From Undaria pinnatifida (Eukaryota; Sar; Phaeophyceae; Laminariales; Alariaceae), in contig JABAKD010000016.1 in NCBI GenBank assembly GCA_012845835.1, positions 20,689,196 through 20,753,195 on the forward strand: a DNA stretch of 64,000 nucleotides, written 5' to 3'. Under the pieces are notes generated by a model, which did not search any database, was not told the DNA's origin, and saw only the letters and a list, made by a program, of their open reading frames with translations. Below, piece after piece: positions 31,218-41,900 of the stretch (position 1 is its first letter; each line of letters begins with the position of its first letter). Made by a program: the position numbers and the translations under genes.

Positions 31218-34200
31218 ATGGCTGCTTTATCAGAAATGACACAGGCAGAGATGGAGCAGGCATATGGAAAGGGGACAGCGCCCTCTGCTGAATTTGACCA
31301 AGAAGCCTGAATGTGCGCCCCCGAGGATCATTCTCTGGGGAGCATTGAATCGCATCACAGGCAAGAAGAGGGAGCAACGCATGCAATATCGGACTGCGCG
31401 CCTGTCAAAAATGGAGGAGGGACACGACAGGCATGGGTCAAGGCCACCATTTGGCACCCTACTAGAAGCAGTTGCCGATTGCCTGTGGACGTTCTAATAG
31501 ACACAGGAGTAGGGGGAGGGAATTATGCGTCGGAGTCTTTCGTTCGCTCAGTAGAGCGAAACGCAAGGGGGGGGGGGGGGTATAATTAGCTCCAAGGGAA
31601 AAGGTTTGCTTAGGGCGGCGAATCCTATCCAGAGTGGAGTTCCCCCCACGAACATCGTTGGGTCGTGCGACATTCCGTTAGTGTTCATGCCGGAAGACCG
31701 AGTGAGAAGGATGACGGTCAGGGTGGTAGAGGGGCTACCATATGGGTTGATTCTAGGCGCTGCGTTCTTTAGGGAGCACGAGAGCGTACTCAATTTCGCG
31801 GAGGGAGGAGGCTTTAAGCCAGCTCCAGAATCGCCATGGGTACCGCTGAGATCGATGGCCCCCAACCACAAGATCGACAGTTAGTACTGGTCATACCAAC
31901 GCAACCATACGACATGGAGCTGGGAGCTGAGTTGGGGGTAGCCAGGGGTGTACAATGGTGGTACCCGGGCAACCCTCTACAATGCAAAGTCGTCAACCGA
32001 ACGAAAACCGCGATGACCATACAGCAAGGTGTTGTGGTAGCGAAGGTATTCGCAACCAACTCCAGTGATACAGAGAGAATGCGGTTGCTACTTGATCGGT
32101 CCGTAGAAAAAGAGCCCGTTCCAGCTGTCGAGGGAGAAAGAGGAGGAACGGAGAGGCCAACGGGTGACCTCGAGGAAGTTGCAGTTGACATAGCCGAAGC
32201 AAACATGGGGCAGTTAAGTCAGGGTTGCAAGTCAAACTTGTCAGAACTGTTGCGTGAATATTGTGATCGCGGACCGTTCCCGGCTAACCCCAAGGTAGTG
32301 CCAGCGTGCCACGGGGCTAAGCTACGGGTGCCCCTGACCAGGGATGATTGCACACCCTATGCGGCTAAGTAACGACGATATTCCCCAGAGGAGGAAGCCA
32401 TGATTCAGAGCGAGGTGACGAAACAGTTTCAAACCGAGGCCATCCGTAGATCAACATCAGCGTAGGCAGCCAATTGTGTCGTGGTTCGCAAGAAGGATGG
32501 ACCGGGGGCTGAATACGTTGCTAAAGTCGGAGAGTGGAGGCCTAGGAGATATCCAAAGCATCTTTGACGGCATGAAGGGTGCGAGCTGTTTTACGTCGAT
32601 AGATCTGGCTTCAGGGCTCACCCAACTAGAGATCGAAGAAGACGATAAGCACAAGACTGCATTCAGAGACGCCCACGGTACACTGTGGGAGCTTAACCGA
32701 TGCGGGTTTGGACTGAAGACTTTACCAGCAGGCTTTACAGCCTTCGTTGGCGGAGCTCTCGGTCCGTTGAAAGGGAAGGGAGTCCAAAACTGGTTGGATG
32801 ACATCATCACTTACACCCAACAGGTGGAAGGACATTTCGACCTATTGAGGCAAGTGCTAGAGAAACTATCGAGGGCCGGTCTGTCGGTGAACTTCTCTAA
32901 ATCATAGTGGTGCTGTCCTCAGCAAGAGTTTGTGGGTATGGTGGTGGACAGGCTAGGAGTGCGCCCTTCACAGTCTAAGATCGACGCCGTTGCTCAACTC
33001 ACTAGAGCCAACACGGTGGAGGAAGTGAGGGCACTGCTGGGTATGACAGGCTACCTGAGGAAGTTCGTCCCCCGATATAGCGCGCTGATAGCGCCAATCT
33101 CGAATCTTCTTCGTGACAAGCGTTTCGCGTCGAAACGAGCGAGGAAACTCAAGGTTCCATGGGGAGAGGAGCAAGACAAAGCGTTGGCGGCGCTAACCCT
33201 CTCTCTGACATCACCACCGATTTTGGCTATGCCAGACTGGAACAGGCCGTTCCAGCTCCACACGGATGCCAGCGAGTTAGGAGCAGGAGCAGTTCTTACC
33301 CAGACACATGAAGGTTCTGAACGTGTCTTGGGGTATGCTAGTCACCGGCGGTCTCGAACTGACGCTAGACGGTCACCTACGGAACGGTAAGTGATGGCGG
33401 TGTTACGGGCGGTAGACCACTTCAGACTGTACGTATGGGACAGGAGATTTACTCTCATTGGGAAGTTCTAGAAATGGACATCCAAGACCTCAAACGACAG
33501 TCTCAAGACGGAAACAGGTACCTGTTGGTTGTGGTGGATAGAGCCAGCAAGTTCCTGTTCGCATATCCGTTGCCGTCGAAGGGTGACTCGCAAGCTGTTA
33601 GAACTACTTTTGACCTTCGGGGTGCCGTTGTCGATCCGGAGCGATGCTGGGGGGGAGTTCACAGCGAAGGTGGTGAAACATTTGTGCCAGTGGTTGAGGG
33701 TGTCGATAGACTATGGTCCCGCCAACCACCCCCGTGCCCAGGGAGCAGTCGAAAGGGTGGGGGGGTGGCTCCAGGAGGTATTATCCGAACTCTGCAAGTC
33801 TTGGCCTAGGATATGGGATCGGTACTCCCAGCATGCTGGGTCCAGCGTGTTACCCCAGATCCTAGCCTACCCTCGTCGCCGACACCATTTCGTCTATTGT
33901 TCGGTCGGGATGCCCGCACACAGTTGGACTCGATAACCCCTGTCGTCGATGGTGTAGAACATCAAGGGGGATTGGACGCTTTCGTGGCGGATCAACAACA
34001 AGAGTTCAGAGAAGTACGCGAAGCCCTAGAGAAAAGGCAAGCTGCCAAGGATCGAAGTAGGCGAAGCTATAATGACGGCATAGGTCGTGCTTCGCCAGGG
34101 GGACAATCCAGGATCGGTGACTACGTGTTGGTTAAGGAGGCGGCCAGCACACTATCGAGGGAAGGGGTTCACTCGAAGTTAGCACACGAACACTGGACGG

Positions 34201-34862
34201 GACCATGGCAGGTAGTCCGTATAATACATCCAGGCCTTAGTTACGCGGTGCACATGAATGGCCGCAGTATCAGGAAGAGAATGGTGTCTGCGGCGGACAT
34301 CAAACCCTTTCATGAACGCCCGGTGAAACTTCGGCATGCTTTTGAGGACGAGTTTGCGCATTTGGCCTGGGGACCGGATGTTGGACTTGCTGAGGTTTCC
34401 ATTGCGGCAGCACCGCTGTACACGCTAATCGACCGTAAAGTTTTGTGGATCACAGGAGGCACGTGGGTCTGGGAATACAAGGGCAGGCACCTGGATGGCG
34501 TCGAATCTAACTGGCTGAACGAGGAAGAAGTACAAGAAAGCTTCACGCCACTACAACTGGACGTGCTTCACGCTTTGTGGGAGAGGTATTATGGAGCGGA
34601 TCACCGGACTCGACCACCAGGAGTGCCTACAAGGGGGGAAAGGGAAGCAGTTTCCAGGGAAGAGGCGTTAAAGGCATTCCCGATAGGAACTAAAGTCAGG
34701 AGGGAGTTTGCAGACATCCGTGGCCGGAGGAAGGTGTTCGTAGGGGAGGTGTACGATTTCAGCAACCCATACTGGCGAGTGAGATACCCAGACGGTGACT
34801 GGGAGGAGCCGAATCGGCACGAGGTCAATCAAGGGAAGGAGTTAGCGACAGCTTCATCTTAA
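31218..34862 (+). pseudogene. Broken pol of the 9.4-kb element: protease, RT, RNase H, integrase, Tudor-like end
   Basis: Pieces in order: retropepsin VDVLIDTGVGGGNYASESF (31480-31550), a frame change at a 14-G run (31567-31580), then GLPYGLILGAAFF. RT is spread over several frames (VVRKKDG near 32480, CFTSIDLASGLTQL, active site WLDD near 32790), with stops near 32370, 32464 and 32905. RNase H FQLHTDASELGAGAVL ends at a stop near 33388. Integrase has D in LEMDIQD, then a frame change, D in IRSDAGGEF and E in AVERVGG. The last 349 codons (33813-34862) are open and carry the GPW module and a Tudor-like end containing GEVYDFSNPYWRVRYPDGDW. At least six lesions. Confidence 0.9.
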
Positions 34863-35040
34863 ACCTGGGAAGTTGGTCCAGTTAAGAGCCATGGAGTCTG
34901 GAAAGGAGATGCAATGCCAGGAGCCAGGAAGAAGGGCGGCCTCAGCCTAAACCGTTTGCTTAGGCGGCAGGTCTGGCTGGGTGGAGTAGTTCCGTTGGCT
35001 AAAGCCGCATTGTTCTAAGCTCTGGAGGACAGTACCAGAC

Positions 35041-35049
35041 TTGGGGGGG
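35041..35049 (+). other. Polypurine tract
   Basis: TTGGGGGGG directly before the 3' LTR at 35050, consistent with plus orientation. Confidence 0.75.
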
Positions 35050-35559
35050 TGTTACGGCAAGCCAACGTGGGAACATGAAAAATACGGTGGGCCGTAGTCT
35101 GATGATTACGACTCACCGGGCGCAGATGCAGTGGTGGGTAGCTCTGTGGGTGTGGGAAGGACGTTTCATCTAAAAAGCGGTTTCATCCGCCGGATCGTAA
35201 CGCCGGACCCAGGTGGTAGCGCATGTTGCGTCCACCTGACATCACCTGGTGTTTAGTCTGTTAACACCACCCCCTTGAAAAAGAAAAAGTGTAATCAAAA
35301 GTGCAAAGTTAAAAAGGCATATCAACTGTTCACCCGTGCATAAACGACTGCTCGCTTGTGCATCCACATCATCCATCAACTGTCATCTCACGTGCTTGCG
35401 AGACCAACCGTTTAACTTCGCTCAAAGTCTGGAGTTTCGGATCAATCAGAGGAATCGAAGGTACTGCTGGATACTGAATACGAACTCTCAAGGCAGCAGG
35501 TGAGTCATAACTAGGCCCGTGGAAGTATAGTTGCGCAGGTCCGACTCGCTGCCGTATCA
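35050..35559 (+). repeat. 3' LTR of the 9.4-kb element
   Basis: Same 510 bp as the 5' LTR. The one difference I see is C/T at the AAAAAGTG(C/T)AATC position. Followed by TTTA. Confidence 0.93.
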
Positions 35560-35563
35560 TTTA

Positions 35564-36549
35564 AAACTGGTGGGGAAGCGCTACGGCGACAGGTGGCCAG
35601 CGTAGGGAGCTGAAAGTAGGTGCCTACTCGTAGAACACTAAAAAACCGGCAGTCAACTTCGACATCTCACGACTTTGCGCCGTAGATGCGTCGTAGAGTC
35701 GTAGATCATACGTTGGTAAAAACGAAATTTAACACCTGAAAGTCGATCAAAAACGAAGGAATACCTGAAAGTCGTAGATCATACGTTGGATAAAGTTACG
35801 GAATGGAAAAAATAAAAAGAGAAACGGGAAACAAAGAAACGAAGAAAGCGAAGAAAGTAAGGAACGCGAAGAATGCCGGGAAGGTTCTCCGAGAGGGGGG
35901 TTTAGGCAGACGTGTTCCAAGTGGGAGCGCTGAGAGCGAAGCAGGTCCCATTAACCAAGTGAATAAGGTTTGAAAAATTTTCGAGGACAAATGTAATTAT
36001 ATCTATATGGGTGAGTTTTTTATCGGGAGGGGTCCTATTTTTTATCCACTATAATGCCATCATCAACAGATGTAACCACAGCAGTAACAACAGCAATTAT
36101 AACGAAAATAACAACAACAGCAATAATAGCAGTAGGTAAAAGAACATCACCAACGGCAACAAAAGCAACGGCAATCACAACCATACGAACACCAATGAAA
36201 TCAGAACTACTATAACGATGATGACAAAACAGTAACAGTTTAACTATCATATACAACATTTATTTATTTAATAAAATCGTTCTGATAAGGTCAGTTTGAA
36301 TTTTAAACATAGGTTTAATACCAATTTTATGCTCCACAAATCACATCAATTCTCAATTTTTAGACGGATTTTTGAAGATAATTTTTTATTGTTATATTAA
36401 TGTTATTTTTACGACAATGTCTTAGTTATAAATAATTCGTATAACCAAATTAGAAAAAAATCACAATCCTGGATCAATTGCCTTACGGGTAGGCCTCTGC
36501 AACTTGAAAAATTCCTTAGGGTGTTGTTAAGAAATACCCAAATGGATCA
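35564..36549. other. Flank between two LTR elements, no gene
   Basis: AT-rich. 35990-36055 matches the ATATGGGTGAGTTTTTTAT part of dispersed repeat R2. 36060-36200 is rich in imperfect AAC/ACA triplets. A 64-codon minus frame with hydrophobic residues (35796-35990) has no recognisable family. Confidence 0.5.
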
Positions 36550-36553
36550 ATAC

Positions 36554-37044
36554 TGTGAAGGAGTCGTGGTGCCGGATGTTGGGAGGGAAGGGACGCAGGG
36601 GTATCAGCTTCGCTTGGAGACAGCACCGGTTCTTCTTTGATGATTTCTTATTACTGGCGTTGAGCTATGAGAAGCTCGAAGGAGACAGGAAAGGGGAAGG
36701 AGTGAGAGCATGGGGGTGGGGTGAGGCTCACAGAGTTCGCTTCACCCTCCAGCATTGCTGCTGTGCTCTCTTCTGGACCTTTACCTATGGAACGTACAAG
36801 GAACGTTCTCCTAGGTGTGCTATATTCCCAAGAGCGCTTAACGCGCTTACTTCTACCTATCTTGTCCAGAGGAGGACGCTCCATTACCGAGAACGTTCTT
36901 GTGGTATAAGCTAGCTATTCTCTACGGGTTATCCGCTTCACTAAGAATATTCGGTTCTAAGGGAATCTTCTTGTGGCCAATAGACCGTTACTCTGCGGAC
37001 TATCTTACCGAATCTATTGCCCGCTATACCGACACTCTATTACA
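36554..37044 (-). repeat. 3' LTR of the NADAR element
   Basis: 491 bp, apparently identical to 51841-52331. It contains two GAACGTTC palindromes (near 36801 and 36890), each a GAAnnTTC pair. The short open frames inside are LTR sequence. Confidence 0.95.
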
Positions 37045-37056
37045 TTAGCCCACCCT
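37045..37056 (-). other. Probable polypurine tract
   Basis: The minus strand reads AGGGTGGGCTAA directly before the 3' LTR. The same block recurs next to the LTR fragment at 54567. Confidence 0.5.
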
Positions 37057-38971
37057 GAATAGTCGTATATGCAGACCTCAAGACGGTCGAAAGATGACGA
37101 CAACGTTCATCCTAAAAGACCGGGAAAGGAGGTCGAAGATGCGGCTATTCGAAACAAACACATGAGGCTATAGATTCCCCCACACCTCGTAAAGAGGCCT
37201 AAACTCCAAGGATAGGGCTATTCACTAATAAAGCAGATCGCTAAAAGGCAGGCCACAGGAAGAGAGGGAAACGGAAAACCAGAATGGAGCAACCTATGTA
37301 GAGTATTGAAAACTTAAAACCAAAAAGGAAACCCGAAGACAAAGGGAAGGCAGCTAAGAAAGGCAGAGATCAAAGCGAAAGTAAAGGGAAAACAGAAACA
37401 TATTACCGGAGCGATCTATGTAGGGCCCAGGGGGGAGCGAACGGAGAGTCGTACGCCGAACAGGGTCGGTTACTCGAAAGCTCGCAAAGGGGCATCACCC
37501 AAGTTCGAAAGTATATATGGCCGGGAGGCATTATGCGTAGCCGCGTGGCCAAAGCCCGAACAAAATGAAAAATAACACGTAAGACAAAACGAACGCTGCT
37601 AGGTTGCCGTAAGGCTTGCTAAAACTAAGGGGCTGCTAGGACCACTTGGTAGAACGAACAACGTGGCGACTTGGGAGGTCTGTTTGCGCTGGGAACAAAA
37701 CCGGCAAACGTAGCAAGGTAACTCAACCAACACGAACAGAACGTCAGGGTAGCCAAAGAGGTACGCAAGTGGATCGACCTAATTCGTTCGAACACAGAAA
37801 AAAAAAATGTCAGCAGCGCTGGGCGACGGAGTTAGCATGCCAAAACAGCGCCTACAGGGGGGGTCGACTGGCGCGTCATATAGCGTAGAATGGCAACGCA
37901 ACGTGTACACCTAGAAGAAAAAAAACAGGAACCAAAAGACTCATAAGCAAGGGAGAGCATAATTACCGCCGTGTTTGGGAAGTTCACGGGAACCTGAGCA
38001 CAGTTCGAGGGGATCAACCGTGGCAGGAATATGGTTACTGAGAAGTCGGCAGCCTTGTGGGGCGGCAAAAGCTACCGTGACCCAAACACGAAGAAAACAC
38101 GAGAATACAAAGAAAGAAAGGTTGGTTGGCGTTCCGGTGGTCTTGCAAGTCTGCAAGGCTGCCGGGGCCCTACTTGGCAAAGTGCGCAGAAAACCGATCA
38201 GGCCTAGAGCTCGGCGATGCCGTCAGGGCAAAGCGGCACCGGCGGCGGTCAGGATACAACACAAAGATCGAGCGCCTAGGGGCAAAGTCACCGAGTATCG
38301 GCGGAGGAATCGTGAAGTACAAACACAAGAAGAAAACGAGACGACCACGGTTCGAAAGCCTGGACGAAACGAGACTAGCGGAGACCGTAGTGGTAGAGAG
38401 AAAACAAAAGAAAAAAAATATATAAAATAGAGAGGGGGAGAAACACCTTAACACACCCTAGGTACGAGGCGGTTCTGGTTCGATAGCCATCACAGAGTGG
38501 GGCAAAGAAAGACCGGGTCGTCAGACGGGCGTACCTAAAACACTGCATACTGCAGAAAATTATGAATACTGCTCTACCACCACGAGTTGTCAGCCGTCAC
38601 GGAGTGGGACAGACGGAATCGATGGTGGTGAGAAAAAGAGGCAAACGCTGGTATGAAGAACAAACCAAAAGCGGAGGTATTGCGAGGGACACCTCAATGT
38701 TAAAACCAAATTCAAGCCTGATAACGGTTGTAGGCTAACCACGAGAAGACATGACGAAACAAAAACACTGTAGGTCGGAAGAATGACCACGATAATACCA
38801 CTAAAGTTACTGCAGGTTGAAGGCTGACTATGAAGAATCATTCCCAATGCTATCGTAGGGGAAAGGCCTAACCATGAGGTAGTACTATCGAAACTGTTGT
38901 AGAAGGCTGACCGTGAAGAACTAATCCCAAAACTACTGTAGAATAACCAAAAACAGATAAAACACCCGAAA
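37057..38971 (-). other. 3' untranslated region of the NADAR element
   Basis: No domain-bearing frame. 38700-38960 has imperfect repeats of a unit like AGGCTGACC(A/G)TGAAGAA. A hydrophobic frame (38590-39060) on the same strand overlaps the pol end. It shows no envelope hallmark. Confidence 0.55.
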
Positions 38972-41900
38972 CTAACCAATGGGGGGAGTTGGAACGGTAG
39001 GGGCACCGCGGGAAGCATCAGAATTCCGTAGCACCCCACGAGATAGGCTCCCATGCCCATGGCGTTGAAGGCACCACGATCCGGAGACGGCGTTCCGGGC
39101 GGTAGTGTAGCGAGCTGGCTGGAGGTCGATCTTGATCGGGCCGGGGTCGTCTAGGAACCTGATGATGTAGGAACTACCCGGGGAAGGGTCCGGGGGGGTT
39201 CGCGAAGAGGCGTCCGGTGGCGCGCGGTGAGCGATCTTGCCTAGCCACCAGAGGCCGTCACGTGCCTTGTACCAAACGCGTGCCCCGGAGGGGAGGGTGG
39301 AGTTTCTGAAATTGCGAAGCCAAAGGTCGCGGGGGACCAGGGTGTAGCCGGGGGCGAGGAAGAGTTGGCCTTGAGATCGGGAGAGCTCGCGGTGTGCGGC
39401 GCCGATGCGCATCTGGCGGTAGAGGCGGTTGGTCTGACGGTGTTGTGTCGGTCTTCCGGACCAGTAGAGTAAAATATGGCGCCTGAAGTGTTGGAGGTCG
39501 AGCTCGCGTTCCCACGAGGGGCTGAGGAGTCCGGTCCAGTGGGTCTCGTATAGGACGGCGATGACTCCGCCGCGGCCGCGTACGAGTTGGTGGCCGGTGA
39601 TTTGCTCAACCTCAAGACGCTCCGGTGGTGGTGTGACGTCGTCGAGGGTGACGTGGTAGGGGGGGGACTTGGCAGCGGAAGCTGTGAGGACATATGTTGT
39701 GAGGTCCGCTGGTAGGTGCTTGGGTATGTCGCTGGTGTCGTCGGGGTTGTGGCAGGGCTTGCACCGTTTGACGGAGACGCGTGGTTTGGAGTCCCGCCCC
39801 GGAAGGTCTGAAGGTAGATCGAGGAAAAGCAGCTTGTCTTGTAGCGGCCGGTTGTCGGGGGTGTCGGAGGCTGCAGTCGGGCCCACCGCGAGGATCTTGA
39901 AAGGCCCGTTCCAGTTCAACGAGAGTTTCGTCTTCAAAACGGTTGCGTCGGTGCCCTTCTTGGCACCCTGGCGGATAGTGGAGGCGGAGTTGTAGACCCA
40001 GGCCCAGCCGCCAACGGAGAAAGGGGGGGAGGCGAGGAGGGCGGCCATGATGGGCGCGTTGCGGCGTTGTAGACGCGAGACGGTAAGTCGGTGGAGCTCT
40101 CGGACGAGGGAGTAGGCGCGTTGTTGCCGGTCGGTGGCAAGGTTGATGTAGACTAGGTGGTCGCGATCCAGGCTCTGGTGACCGCCGATGTTTTCGGGTT
40201 CGAAGACCGAGAGCGGGAGGCGTGGTAGGCGGCCGATGTGGATCTCGTTGGGCGCCAGTCCGGTGGCGGCGTTGACAGAGTTGTTGTAGGCCGCCGACAC
40301 GTGAGGCAGTAGTACGTCCCAGTCGGTTTGCTTCTCGTTGCCAACCATGGGGAGCATCTGGGCCAGTACATGGTTGACCCGCTCGACGCCGCCGTTGGTG
40401 CAGGGGTGATAGGCGCTGGTGTTGACCTTGCGGATGCCAACGCGGTCGTAGACGATGGTTGCCAGCTTGGAGGTGAATTGTTGGCCATTGTCGGAGAGGA
40501 GCGTCACCGGGCACCCCCAGAGAGGAATGTACTCGTTGAGCAGGATGTCGGCAGTTCCGGCGGCCGTGAAGTTCTCTGCTGATACAGCGAACATGTCGGC
40601 CCGGCGGCTGAAGCGGTCGGTAAACAAAAGGATGTGCACGTTCCCGCGCGGTGTGAGAGGTAGGGGCCCGAAGTAGTCGACGCTGACGGTGATGCCAGGG
40701 CCGTTGGGTAAAGGAAGGGAGAGGGTCGGCCAGCGAATGGTGTGTCGGGAGGTCTTGCGCGCCTGGCAGTGAAGGCAGCGGCGGATCCACCAGCGGGCGG
40801 AGACGTCCATGCCGATCCACCAGTAAAACCGTGCCAGCATGCGAACCGTCCGGGTAACTCCAAGGTGTAGGGAGGTGTCGGCGTGGCATGTGTTCAGCAC
40901 CCAGGGGCGCATCAGCATTGGAACGTAGACGCGGGGGGGATAGGGTGCGGGTGGCGGGAGGCTGTTCCCGGGTTGAGATGTGGGTGGTCGTCGGACCAGG
41001 AGGGCTGTTTCGTCGTCAGTGCGGTGGAGTCTGCCTTTGGCGGCAAGTGCGAGGACGTCGGAGAGTAGTGGGCGCTGGGCAGAGGGGATGGAATCCAAGA
41101 GGTCAGCCGGCGGCGGAGAAGGGGAGTCCAACGATAGGAAGCGGATGGCGGCGTAGCACACGGGCTCTGCGCGTTGTTCGCGCGCCCAGTCTCTGTAGGT
41201 GTAGCGCTCAACGCGGGCGAGGAGGTGGGGGTCGATGTTGAGGTCGACAACAGGCTCCGGGAGCAGAAGTGGCGGTGTTGATGGGGACGTCGGAGAAGTC
41301 GTCGAAGGAGGGACCGGTCTTGGTGCGGTTGGTGCGGGTGACGCGGGCGGCGTGGGGACGGCAGCTGGAGGCGTTGTCGTCGGGGGAAGCCTTGGTTGGG
41401 CCCCGGCCGGGGGCGTGTGCGGTCGACGGGTAGATGTAGATCTTCTGGATACGGTTGGTTTCGGACGGCGTCCGAACCCATAGTCTGCGGTAGGTCGGGG
41501 GTTTCCCGCGGCGGCGGCGGCGCGATGGCGGGTCCGTGAAGAGATCAGACCAGAAGGCGGTGGTTCCGTGGCGCCAATGGTGGACAGCGGGGAGACGACG
41601 GGTGGCCTGGAAGCCGAACCAGGAGGAGCGCCGGTGTTCACGGCGGCATTCTCGGAGCTGACGAGCGGCCTGGCGGTGGAGTCGCGGGTCGAAATAGGCC
41701 CGACGAAGTTGTTGGGGATGCCGTGGTGCTCCATGCGTGGTCCCAGTAGGCGGAAGTCGGTATAGTCGTCGGCGGTGAAGGGAAGAGGCTGGATTGTTGG
41801 AATGGGTCTTGAAGGGGGGGACACGAGCCCACCCAAGCCGATACCCGGTGTAGGCGGCTCGTTCGGCGCGAAGCCGCAGGGGCGGATGAGGTAGATGCCA

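Larger units (their letters stand above)
26154..35559 (+). mobile_element. Ty3/gypsy-type LTR element with broken pol and an internal foreign pol fragment
   Basis: 510-bp LTRs (26154-26663, 35050-35559) start TGTTACGG and end CCGTATCA, with one difference seen. The 4-bp target duplication is TTTA (26150-26153, 35560-35563). The PBS follows the left LTR and a G-rich PPT precedes the right LTR, fixing plus orientation. The order PR-RT-RNase H-integrase (31.4-34.9 kb) is Ty3/gypsy. The gag is missing; its place holds AT-rich sequence and a minus-strand pol fragment of another Ty3/gypsy lineage. The frame is broken many times, so the copy cannot be autonomous. Yet the nearly identical LTRs mean it moved recently, presumably in trans. 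Confidence 0.93.

Noticed and set aside
36555-36914. 119-codon plus-strand frame found twice (also 51842-52201)
   Set aside because: It lies inside the two LTRs, antisense to the element. The duplication reflects the LTR pair, not a gene family.
38590-39060. Hydrophobic frame after pol, considered as an envelope-like ORF
   Set aside because: It overlaps the end of pol, has no clear signal peptide, cleavage site or glycoprotein pattern, and lies in repeat-bearing 3' sequence.
39612-40889. 425-codon minus-strand frame, Arg/Pro/His-rich
   Set aside because: It lies wholly inside pol in another frame over the integrase region. The composition is that of a frame-shifted GC-rich gene.
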